A stretch of 5,824 nt of DNA, from NCBI GenBank assembly GCA_937910265.1, contig CALEPD010000122.1, positions 1-5,824 on the forward strand, written 5' to 3'. Both the position numbers and the translations under genes were made by a program. Positions 1-5,620 of the stretch are shown here, piece after piece. The notes below the pieces were generated by a model, which had not been told where the DNA came from, searched no databases, and saw only the letters and a program-made list of their open reading frames with translations. This stretch comes from an uncultured Bacteroidales bacterium. Its GTDB lineage: Bacteria > Bacteroidota > Bacteroidia > Bacteroidales > P3. Position 1 is the first letter of the stretch. Each line of letters opens with the position of its first letter.

Positions 1-902
1 TTGTATCTGTTATACAAATTATTTCGGCAGAAAATATACTTCGCATGTCGGCTTTGAAAACAGCAGATAAAATGTGTAAATGGGCTCCAATATATAAAAA
101 CCTTGCAGCTGACAATTTGCAAAATGAAATAGTAAAAAAAATAGGAGGAGAGTTAAGTGAAGCATTAAGCGGAGAAGAGGGTGAGCTTATATCAGAAATA
201 TTGCAATTGAGAAAAGTAACTGAGTATTCATTCAATTATATTTATGGTTTTACATCGCAGAAAATATGTGAAAGCTATATCAATAATGACAAATTGGTAA
301 GGAATAAAGTTGTTGATATAAGTAATTTAAATTTATATAAAAGTACCTTTTTTAGCAACGATACAAATAATATATCATTAAAGGCTGTTTGTGATGTTAA
401 AACATATCTGCCATTTAAAGCAAAAATTGCTGTTGATATAGATTGCGCATCGTGGGGAAAAGGTATTATGCCACATGTTTCGGTGGATATACCGGATGAA
501 AAAGTTTCTGACAGTATTTGGCAAAAAGATAATCTTACAAGAGGCCGGATAATACGACAAATGTACGGTAGTAATTTGCCTGAAAACTTTCCTGTAATAG
601 CATCTTTTGAATATGGCACAGCAACAATGATTAAAAGCTTAAATCATACTGCAAAAACATATCAGGATTCGTTTACTTTTGAAAAATCAATTAAAGAGAT
701 GATAGATGCTGTTGCAAATTTTGAAGGAAGTAGTATGGGTGGTATTACAGTAAATAAAAAAGATATATTAATTAAAAAAATTATATTGGTTTTACCTGAA
801 AATGATTTTTCTTTTTTGCAACAAAATACACTTGAGTATTTAATGAGATATTCTGCAACAAAATTGGTAGTGTTGGACTTGCAGAGATATCAAAAAGTAT
901 GA
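1..902 (+). CDS. 5'-truncated protein: TadE-like N-terminal region plus CdiA-CT/endonuclease-toxin-like C-terminal domain (tentative)
   Basis: The frame is open back to base 3, so the ATG at 45 is probably internal and the real start lies left of the window. The residues before it (VSVIQIISAENILR) look like the end of a hydrophobic helix. Numbered from that ATG, residues 1-150 recall clostridial TadE-like pseudopilin ectodomains, with PF at 123-124 followed by a WGKG at 137-140. Residues 160-285 resemble, from memory of the family, the nuclease domain at the C-termini of CdiA and other polymorphic toxins: RGRIIRQMYGSNLPENFPVI (166-185), GTATMIKSL (191-199), a YQD, a DAVANFEG segment and a final VLPEN...LQQN...YSATKLVVLDLQ. 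The Asp I would expect after FPVI is Ala186, so catalysis may be lost. No immunity-like gene follows; an amidohydrolase starts 33 bp later, probably co-transcribed. No database check was possible. Otherwise it should be called a hypothetical protein. Confidence 0.5.
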   Translation, partial: VSVIQIISAENILRMSALKTADKMCKWAPIYKNLAADNLQNEIVKKIGGELSEALSGEEGELISEILQLRKVTEYSFNYIYGFTSQKICESYINNDKLVRNKVVDISNLNLYKSTFFSNDTNNISLKAVCDVKTYLPFKAKIAVDIDCASWGKGIMPHVSVDIPDEKVSDSIWQKDNLTRGRIIRQMYGSNLPENFPVIASFEYGTATMIKSLNHTAKTYQDSFTFEKSIKEMIDAVANFEGSSMGGITVNKKDILIKKIILVLPENDFSFLQQNTLEYLMRYSATKLVVLDLQRYQKV

Positions 903-935
903 TATTATTCATCAGAAAGGTTATAGGTGAGCGTT

Positions 936-2207
936 ATGACAATATTAATTAAAAATGTTAATATTTACACTGATGATGGTGTGAAGTTTTATAAATTTAT
1001 GTGTATAGACGACGGTATAATCAAACACATAACCGATGATGTGTCGGTTGTTGATAGTTTTAAAAAGCATCATAATAAAATAGCAGAAATTGATGCGTGC
1101 AAAAAACTTATCATGCCCGGTTTAGTAAATACACACACACATAGTCCTATGACCGCATTGCGAAATATAGGCAGTGATTTGCCTTTGCACAGATGGCTGT
1201 TTGAAGAAATTTTTCCAAGAGAAGCTAAATTTAAGCCTGAAAGTATATATTATGGCTCTTTGTTAGGACAAATAGAAATGATACGTTCAGGAACTGTTGA
1301 ATTTACAGATATGTATCCTTCATTTGATTCTTTGGCGCAAGCAGTGGAAGAATCAGGATTGAGAGCATCAATTAGTGTTGAATTATTACACAATGATTGG
1401 AGTACGGGTAGGAGAATAACCGGTAGCTCCTTTAAAGAAGGAGAGAAAACTATTGAAAAATGGAAAGGTCGGGCAAATGATAGGATAACTTTTTTAAGTG
1501 AGATACATTCGGTATATTTGTACGATCATAGTTTCTTGAAAGATGTAGTAGATTTTTCAAAAAGCAATAACATAGGAATAAATATGCATTTGCAAGAAAC
1601 ACAAAAGGAAGTAGAAGATTCAATAAAAGAACTTAATGTAAGACCTGTTGAGTTTTTTGATTCAATAGGGGCTTTTGATGTGCCTGTTACTGCAGCACAC
1701 TGTGTTCATATGAATAGCGAAGAAATGAAACTTCTTAAGAAAAAAGGTGTAATTGCAGCAATTAATCTTACAAGTAACTTAAAATTGGCAAGTGGAATTC
1801 CTAACCTTCCCGAAATGCTGAAAGTTGGAGTAAAAGTAGGCTTCGGAACAGATGGTTGTGCAAGCAATAATAATTTGAATATGTTTGAAGAAATGCACTT
1901 GGCCGGCATTCTTTACAAGGGTCTGCATTTGGATTCTACTATGGTTTCTCCTAAACAAGTAATTAAAGCTGCTACATTAGGACGAAAAATTGCAGAGGGA
2001 GAAAAGGCTGATTTAATAATGATTGATATGAAGGCACCTCATTTACACCCTGTAAATGATGTTGATGCATTGATAGTTTATGCGATGCAAGGTTCAGACG
2101 TTGATACGGTGATTGTTAATGGAGAAATATTAATGGAAAATAAAGTTATTACAAGACTTGATGAAGAAAAAATAATATATGAAGTCGATAATATAAAGTT
2201 TGTTTAA
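936..2207 (+). CDS. mtaD: Zn-dependent amidohydrolase, MtaD/SsnA-like (5-methylthioadenosine/S-adenosylhomocysteine deaminase family)
   Basis: Cytosolic metal-dependent hydrolase of about 423 residues, close to the family's usual 430-440. Family members deaminate 5'-methylthioadenosine, S-adenosylhomocysteine or related purines and guanidines; the exact substrate cannot be read from sequence. Numbered from the ATG at 936, metal ligands and catalytic residues are present: PGLVNTHTHSPM with H67 and H69, HLQETQKEVED with H218 and E221, AAHCVH with H255 and H258, and GTDGCASNNN with D306. The start at 936 has an AGGTGA Shine-Dalgarno (926-930 region) five bases upstream; a GTG at 927 in the same frame, preceded by AAGG, is an alternative adding three residues. 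Two oddities: the usual HNP before SNLKLASG reads INL, and the helix normally carrying a GAxALG motif (around residues 347-350) is missing about 12 residues. The gene is probably read together with the upstream one. Confidence 0.85.
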   Translation: MTILIKNVNIYTDDGVKFYKFMCIDDGIIKHITDDVSVVDSFKKHHNKIAEIDACKKLIMPGLVNTHTHSPMTALRNIGSDLPLHRWLFEEIFPREAKFKPESIYYGSLLGQIEMIRSGTVEFTDMYPSFDSLAQAVEESGLRASISVELLHNDWSTGRRITGSSFKEGEKTIEKWKGRANDRITFLSEIHSVYLYDHSFLKDVVDFSKSNNIGINMHLQETQKEVEDSIKELNVRPVEFFDSIGAFDVPVTAAHCVHMNSEEMKLLKKKGVIAAINLTSNLKLASGIPNLPEMLKVGVKVGFGTDGCASNNNLNMFEEMHLAGILYKGLHLDSTMVSPKQVIKAATLGRKIAEGEKADLIMIDMKAPHLHPVNDVDALIVYAMQGSDVDTVIVNGEILMENKVITRLDEEKIIYEVDNIKFV

Positions 2208-2236
2208 TTGCAAAAATAGGCGAGATGACGTATAAT
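2208..2236 (+). promoter_or_regulatory. Sigma-70-type promoter for the 6PGDH-like gene
   Basis: TTGCAA (2208-2213), a 17-base spacer and a perfect TATAAT (2231-2236) lie immediately after the amidohydrolase stop codon. Transcription would start near 2243 and give a leader of about 50 bases. This suggests the downstream gene is a separate transcription unit. No clear terminator separates it from the upstream gene. Confidence 0.55.
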
Positions 2237-2279
2237 TTTTTAAAAGGCATCCGGTATAAATCTTTTTATAAGTTGTTTT

Positions 2280-2297
2280 GGAGAGTGAATTGTTTTG
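2280..2297 (+). promoter_or_regulatory. Shine-Dalgarno and TTG start of the 6PGDH-like gene
   Basis: GGAGAG at 2280-2285 lies nine bases before a TTG at 2295. No in-frame ATG or GTG lies near it, and the family's N-terminal beta strand begins at the fourth codon (YEVGVI), so the rare TTG start is the best choice. Confidence 0.6.
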
Positions 2298-3058
2298 AAT
2301 AAATATGAGGTAGGAGTTATTACAGACGGGAAACTGGGGTGCAATTTTGCTCGTCGATTAAAAGAAAACGGGTATTCTTGTGTCTTATACAACACAGGTC
2401 TTGAAAAATTATCAAGAACAGATATAAATTGTTATGTTTCAGAAATGCATGAACAAGAGATACTTACGTCAACTTCTGCTGAAGTGATGATTCAATTGTT
2501 AGAGAAACCGAGAAGAATATTTATAGTCAGCAGAAGCAGCTCGTATGCAAAACAAATTCTTGATGAATTATATGACATTGTTGAGCCACAAGATATTATT
2601 GTTGATACTTGTGATGCAGATTATAAAGTGACTAAAGACCGATGCAGAGAGTTTCAACAAAAGAAAAAAGTATCTTATTTAGGAGTTGGATTTTCAGGTG
2701 AGGCGGCAGAACTCCTTAATGGTACATCGTTGATGGTCGGAGGCTCCAGAGATGCATATATAGAAATATATGATATTTTAAGAGATATTTCTTCTAAATT
2801 TGGTGGCTATGAGTGCTGTGCATACATGGGACCTGATGGGGCAGGCCAATATACTAAGATGATACATAATGGTATCGAATATGGCATGCTCCAATCAATA
2901 TGCGAGAGTATATCTATGCTTGAACGTATTGCTGATATTGATAACAGTATTGTTTTTGAAACATTAGGTGAATGGCTGATAGGCGAGAATGAAAGCTTTT
3001 TAATTCAAGCTGTATATGAAATATTAAGCAAAAAGGATTCGGAAACAGATAATTTATT
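2295..3058 (+). CDS. 6-phosphogluconate dehydrogenase-like protein, divergent, 3' end lost at an assembly seam
   Basis: About 254 residues align to the N-terminal half of decarboxylating 6-phosphogluconate dehydrogenase (normally about 470-485): LEKPRRI (69-75), the SGE...LNGTSLMVGGSRDAY region (134-155), GPDGAGQYTKMIHNGIEYG (179-197) and the KKD near 246-248. The real enzyme oxidises 6-phosphogluconate to ribulose 5-phosphate with NADP. Here the key sites are altered. The nucleotide loop reads GVITDGKLG; YNTGLEKL lacks the Arg of the usual NRT motif; the substrate motif GGNS is TCDA (105-108); and SGG is SGE. Lys188 and Glu195 of the catalytic region are kept. It may be a divergent paralogue with another substrate or a pseudo-enzyme. 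After NLF (253-255) the expected VDVILD...GTGKW is absent: the open frame continues to 3155 only as the antisense of parB. Those last 30 or so residues should not be trusted. Confidence 0.8.
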
Positions 3059-3060
3059 TG
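3038..3060. other. Chimeric seam: Clostridia-like 6PGDH joined to alphaproteobacterial parB in opposite orientation
   Basis: About 20-23 bases here fit both genes. Forward they give SETDNLF of the 6PGDH-like protein; backward they give IANKLSVSE, the expected helix just after the ParB LSASHAR motif. On each side only one gene remains credible, and base composition and codon use change abruptly. Shared short overlaps of this size are what a de Bruijn assembler makes when it bridges two genomes. Confidence 0.75.
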
Positions 3061-3694
3061 CAATAATATTGTGCGCCAATTCTTCTGGATTTTCGGCAAC
3101 CGCAATTGTACGCGCATGCGATGCAGATAATTCACCCTGGCCTACTAAATTTTGAACACTATCCGGCAAAGACGTCAACCGCAACATATTGCGAATATAA
3201 CTGGCCGATTTGCCGATTAAGCGCGAAACATCGTCCAATTCATAATCACAACATTCCATCAGATTTTTATAAGCGTTCGCTTCTTCGATTGGATTCAGGT
3301 TTTCGCGCTGAACATTTTCAATAAGCGCAACCTCGCGCGCGTTGTTATCGTCCATAGATTTTACCAAAGCCGGAATTTCGTTTAACCCCGCCATCTTGGA
3401 CGCGCGAAAACGGCGTTCACCGGCGATAATTTCGTACATATACGGACGGCCGGACACACTGCGCAATAAAATCGGCTGTAATACCCCACGTTCGCGGATT
3501 GACGCCGCCAGGTCCGATAATTCAGATTCTGTAAACGTTTTACGCGGCTGGTCCGGGTTTGCACCAATCTGCGCCAACGGAATCTGTTTTACAACAACAC
3601 GTTCATTCTGGGTCAATAATGAAATATCAGGTATCGCGCCACGCGATGCACTGATATCAGCAAGCCCCCGCCCCAATCCAAATTTATTCGCCAT
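3038..3694 (-). CDS. parB: Chromosome-partition protein ParB (Noc/Spo0J family), C-terminus missing
   Basis: CTP-dependent DNA clamp that loads at parS and spreads to build the partition complex moved by ParA. About 219 residues remain of the usual 280-300. Order seen: the N-terminal LGRGLADI (7-14), the ParA-interacting segment; NPDQPRKTF (46-54), start of the ParB/Srx fold; GERRFRAS (92-99), the CTP-binding motif; ENVQRENLNPIEEA (126-139); a helix-turn-helix around 153-173 (ELDDVSRLIGKSASYIRNML); and LSASHAR (189-195). The C-terminal dimerisation domain is lost at the seam, and the open frame beyond (to 3005) is antisense of the 6PGDH-like gene. The ATG at 3694 is chosen because it begins the conserved N-terminus and follows a GGGGGGAA Shine-Dalgarno; the frame is open further upstream but only as antisense-like sequence inside parA. 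It overlaps the parA end by 11 bases, pointing to translational coupling. Confidence 0.92.
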
Positions 3695-4466
3695 CTGTTC
3701 CCCCCATAGTTCTTTCCACCACCTCGGTCGCGACACGCAAGTATGCCTGGGCACCGGTTGAGTTAAAATCATAGAATAATGCCGGTTTGCCGTGGGATGG
3801 TGCCTCGGACACGCGGACGTTGCGTGGAACAACCGTTTTGAATACCGTATCACCAAATGTTTTGCGCACATCTTCGTCAACCGCACGCGTCAAACCATAA
3901 CGACGGTCGTACATAGTCAGCAATACACCCAAAATCTTTAATTCAGGATTCCATTTTTTTTGCACGATATCGATTGTGTCAGTTAACTGTTGCACACCCT
4001 CGAGTGCAAAAAATTCGCATTGAAGCGGTATAATAACAGAATCTGCCGTCGTTAATGCATTAATTGTTAAATACCCCAGCGCCGGCGGGCAATCCAGCAG
4101 TATATAATCATAATATTCCATAATTGGACGCAAGGCATCACGCAGGCGAAATTCACGATTTTCCATATCCAACAAATCAACATCTGCCCCCGCCAATGCC
4201 TGGGACGACGGCAACAAATGTAACCCCGGCACCGCCGTGGATAAAATATTGTCCGCTACATTCGCAGTCCCCATAATCACGCCGTACACGCTTTGACGAT
4301 GAGACGCGCGTTCGAACCCCAGCCCCGTACCGGCATTACCCTGCTGATCCAAATCAACCAACAAAACACGCTTTTTAATCGCCGCCAGGGATGCGCCTAT
4401 ATTAATAGCGGTCGTTGTTTTACCAACCCCACCCTTTTGATTCGCAAACGCAATTATATATGTCAT
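3684..4466 (-). CDS. parA: Chromosome-partition ATPase ParA (Soj)
   Basis: A 260-residue deviant-Walker ATPase, complete and of normal length for chromosomal ParA. It binds nucleoid DNA nonspecifically as an ATP dimer and is released when ParB-parS complexes stimulate hydrolysis, which drives origin segregation. Visible motifs: Walker A KGGVGKTTT (11-19) with the signature first Lys, Walker A' LLVDLDQQGN (35-44), Walker B ILLDCPPALG (122-131), and the late VPRNVRVSEAPSHGKP segment typical of Soj, which carries DNA-contacting basic residues. The ATG at 4466 is preferred: GGAAGGG lies about six bases upstream, while an in-frame GTG at 4472 would touch that site. The gene lies between rsmG and parB in the order usual near alphaproteobacterial origins. 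Its own promoter is seen in the gap upstream. Confidence 0.96.
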   Translation of the reverse strand: MTYIIAFANQKGGVGKTTTAINIGASLAAIKKRVLLVDLDQQGNAGTGLGFERASHRQSVYGVIMGTANVADNILSTAVPGLHLLPSSQALAGADVDLLDMENREFRLRDALRPIMEYYDYILLDCPPALGYLTINALTTADSVIIPLQCEFFALEGVQQLTDTIDIVQKKWNPELKILGVLLTMYDRRYGLTRAVDEDVRKTFGDTVFKTVVPRNVRVSEAPSHGKPALFYDFNSTGAQAYLRVATEVVERTMGGTDGE

Positions 4467-4494
4467 AAACACCCTTCCATTTTTTCAATTAAAG

Positions 4495-4521
4495 ATTATA
4501 AAAACCACACGATTCGGTCAA
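4495..4521 (-). promoter_or_regulatory. parA(B) promoter
   Basis: On the minus strand, TTGACC (4521-4516), a 15-base spacer and TATAAT (4500-4495) form a near-consensus sigma-70 promoter. The start would lie near 4488, giving a leader of about 22 bases that includes the GGAAGGG ribosome-binding site (4478-4472). The short spacer is the only weak point. The promoter lies about 50 bases from a parS-like site, so autoregulation by ParB is conceivable. Confidence 0.6.
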
Positions 4522-4563
4522 GACTTATATTTTTAACACCAAAAACACAATAAAATCATAAAG

Positions 4564-4572
4564 TTATCAACA
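4564..4572 (+). promoter_or_regulatory. DnaA-box-like 9-mer
   Basis: TTATCAACA matches the DnaA box TTATCCACA at eight of nine positions and abuts the parS-like site. The rsmG-parA gap is AT-rich, and this gene cluster lies near the origin in many bacteria. A single such 9-mer may occur by chance. Confidence 0.25.
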
Positions 4573-4587
4573 ATTTCATGTGAAACA
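4572..4587 (+). promoter_or_regulatory. Variant parS site 1 (ParB-binding palindrome)
   Basis: AATTTCATGTGAAACA matches the canonical parS TGTTTCACGTGAAACA at 13 of 16 positions and contains the full right half GTGAAACA. It lies about 105 bases upstream of the parA start, where parS sites are commonly found. Its reverse complement matches site 2 at 15 of 16 positions. Confidence 0.65.
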
Positions 4588-4615
4588 ACATATTTTTTCA
4601 ACAAACATGAAAATA

Positions 4616-4636
4616 CCGGCTTTTGCCGGCTTTTTT
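4616..4636. terminator. Hairpin with T-tract between rsmG and parA
   Basis: CCGGC (4616-4620), a TTTT loop and GCCGG (4625-4629) are followed on the plus strand by a T-rich run. On the minus strand, where it would end rsmG transcription, the trailing sequence is the weaker TATTTT. The five-pair GC stem with a four-base loop is compact. It may work in both directions and would separate rsmG from parAB expression. Confidence 0.45.
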
Positions 4637-4678
4637 GTTGTTTTTTATAAAACGCACTTTTTTCAACAAATTAACATT

Positions 4679-4694
4679 TATTTCACATGAAATT
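4679..4694 (-). promoter_or_regulatory. Variant parS site 2, overlapping the rsmG stop codon
   Basis: On the plus strand TATTTCACATGAAATT matches canonical parS at 12 of 16 positions, with the core TTTCACATGAAA. Compared with the reverse complement of site 1 it differs at one base, so both share the same non-canonical form in opposite orientations about 90 bases apart. It covers the first bases of the rsmG stop (4693-4695). Confidence 0.55.
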
Positions 4695-5253
4695 ACCGGC
4701 AAAAACGCACAGAAATTATAAAACCATCACCGGTTTTAGATGGTGTCAAATCGTATTCAAAATTATATTTGGTTTTCGCAGCATCGATTTCCCCGGCAAT
4801 TTCGCGACCTTTTAACAGAAAAAGCCGGTATTTTGTATGCGCGACATAATCCATAATCTTGGTTAAAGATGCAAAGGCACGCGCCGTGAAAACAAAATCG
4901 TTCGAATTTGCCGGCAAATGCCGGACAAATTCTTCGACCCGACCATGATAAATTGTCAGGTTATCCAACCCTAATTCTGATTTAACCGCGTTCAGAAACG
5001 CGACCTTTTTACCAATTGATTCGATACATGTCACGCGCCACCCCAAAATCGCAAGCACCACGCCCGGAAATCCCGCACCACTGCCCAAATCAATGATATT
5101 AACATTTTTTGGTAAAACGTCCGCCAACTGCGCCGAATCCGCAATATGTCGCGTTTCGATATCACCCAACGTACTGGGCGCGACCAGATTCATGCGTCCA
5201 GACCATTCGCGCAACAGTTGCGCATATTGTTTAAATTTGACATTATTGCTCAT
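4693..5253 (-). CDS. rsmG: 16S rRNA (guanine-527 N7)-methyltransferase RsmG (GidB)
   Basis: S-adenosylmethionine-dependent enzyme that makes m7G527 in the 530 loop of 16S rRNA; its loss gives low-level streptomycin resistance in several bacteria. The 186 residues show REWSGRMNLV (15-24), RHIADSAQL (35-43), the SAM loop IDLGSGAGFPG (54-64), ESIGKKVAFL (78-87), the TARAFASL motif (123-130) and LLKG (146-149), all typical. It is about 20 residues shorter at the N-terminus than the E. coli protein, but an in-frame stop (TAA) lies about 14 codons upstream with no ATG, GTG or TTG between, so ATG at 5253 is the only normal start. There is no good Shine-Dalgarno; it may be leaderless. The order rsmG-parA-parB is classic, but mnmG is not upstream: a divergent TPR-type gene begins 22 bases away. 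Confidence 0.95.
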   Translation of the reverse strand: MSNNVKFKQYAQLLREWSGRMNLVAPSTLGDIETRHIADSAQLADVLPKNVNIIDLGSGAGFPGVVLAILGWRVTCIESIGKKVAFLNAVKSELGLDNLTIYHGRVEEFVRHLPANSNDFVFTARAFASLTKIMDYVAHTKYRLFLLKGREIAGEIDAAKTKYNFEYDLTPSKTGDGFIISVRFCR

Positions 5254-5274
5254 AAGTACTATTCTAGCATAACA
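5254..5274. promoter_or_regulatory. Overlapping divergent -10 elements, possibly leaderless
   Basis: Only 21 bases separate two divergent start codons. On the minus strand TAGAAT (5266-5261) ends seven bases before the rsmG ATG, a spacing that would start the mRNA at or next to the ATG. On the plus strand TATTCT (5260-5265) ends nine bases before the ATG at 5275. Neither gene has a Shine-Dalgarno. No convincing -35 element was found for the rsmG side. Confidence 0.3.
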
Positions 5275-5619
5275 ATGAAGAAAATAGAAAGTTTATTTAT
5301 CACAATCTGTTTGTTTGCCATCATCACAATCACTGGCGTGGCGATTTGGAGCGCTTTGAAACCGGCAGAGCAGGGCGAACCTTATAAATTTCCCGCTACA
5401 AAATATGGTTCGTTTTTGGCGGCACAACATGCAATATATGTAAATGATTTTGAAACAGCGGCTGATTTGACTAAAGAACAAATTTTGGCATATTCGAGAC
5501 TTGTTAAAGATTTGAAGCCTCAAGAAACCAAAGTTGAAAAAGTGTCTATTAAGCAAATGCAAGAACAAGAAGAAGCAGAGGCTTATGATATTTTGATGAA
5601 AAAATTAAAAAGGCTATAG
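5275..5619 (+). CDS. Membrane-anchored TPR-type protein, N-terminal part only; tail probably foreign
   Basis: Translation from ATG 5275 gives a short basic start, one membrane helix (about residues 7-26, LFITICLFAIITITGVAIWS), then KYGSFLAAQHAIYVNDFETAADL (43-65). That helix-turn pattern matches the first repeat of alphaproteobacterial tetratricopeptide proteins, where the segment reads roughly GxYLAARHAxxxxDFxxAAxY. The expected further repeats do not follow. From about residue 66 the protein is polar and rich in Lys, Glu and Gln, with EQEEAEAYD and a final LMKKLKRL, and composition becomes more AT-rich; the last bases overlap the right seam. The N-terminus is therefore likely a real alphaproteobacterial gene diverging from rsmG, and the C-terminus an assembly join or an unrecognised protein end. 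A complete 114-residue hypothetical protein cannot be excluded. Confidence 0.45.
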   Translation: MKKIESLFITICLFAIITITGVAIWSALKPAEQGEPYKFPATKYGSFLAAQHAIYVNDFETAADLTKEQILAYSRLVKDLKPQETKVEKVSIKQMQEQEEAEAYDILMKKLKRL

Positions 5620-5620
5620 T
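5589..5620. other. Right chimeric seam into Clostridia-like sequence
   Basis: The frame used by the THUMP methyltransferase fragment opens only after a stop at 5586-5588, and the upstream bases do not encode the rest of that protein. An A-rich stretch (about 5598-5618) serves both the KKLKRL tail of one frame and the IKKAIVERL of the other. This fits a short shared overlap between unrelated sequences. Confidence 0.55.

Larger units (their letters stand above)
4593..4710. repeat. Degenerate tandem duplication across the rsmG 3' end
   Basis: Three blocks occur twice in the same order. TTTTTTCAACAAA is at 4593-4605 and 4658-4670. CATGAAAATACCGGC at 4606-4620 recurs as CATGAAATTACCGGC at 4686-4700. 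AAAACGCAC is at 4649-4657 and 4702-4710. Insertions and deletions separate the blocks differently in the two copies. The right copy includes the last codons and stop of rsmG, so the left copy looks like a decayed duplicate of that gene end. Confidence 0.55.

Noticed and set aside
275..619. Minus-strand open frame inside the toxin-like gene
   Set aside because: Antisense shadow; composition is that of the reverse complement of an AT-rich gene, with no start signals.
3059..3155. C-terminal tail of the 6PGDH-like frame as a novel domain
   Set aside because: It is exactly the antisense of the ParB HTH-to-LSASHAR region, so it is a by-product of the seam.
3106..3761. Two open frames on the plus strand across the parB/parA region
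   Set aside because: They lie antisense to well-conserved parB and the end of parA, have no ribosome-binding site and no recognisable protein character.
3695..3886. Upstream extension of parB to an ATG at 3886
   Set aside because: The added 64 residues overlap parA in another frame and do not resemble ParB, whereas MANKFGLGRGL at 3694 is the conserved start and has a strong Shine-Dalgarno.
3038..5600. The par cluster as a genomic island or plasmid inserted into a Clostridium
   Set aside because: rsmG-parA-parB is a chromosomal housekeeping cluster, no integrase, transposase, att duplication or inverted ends are present, and the flanks are two different broken genes.
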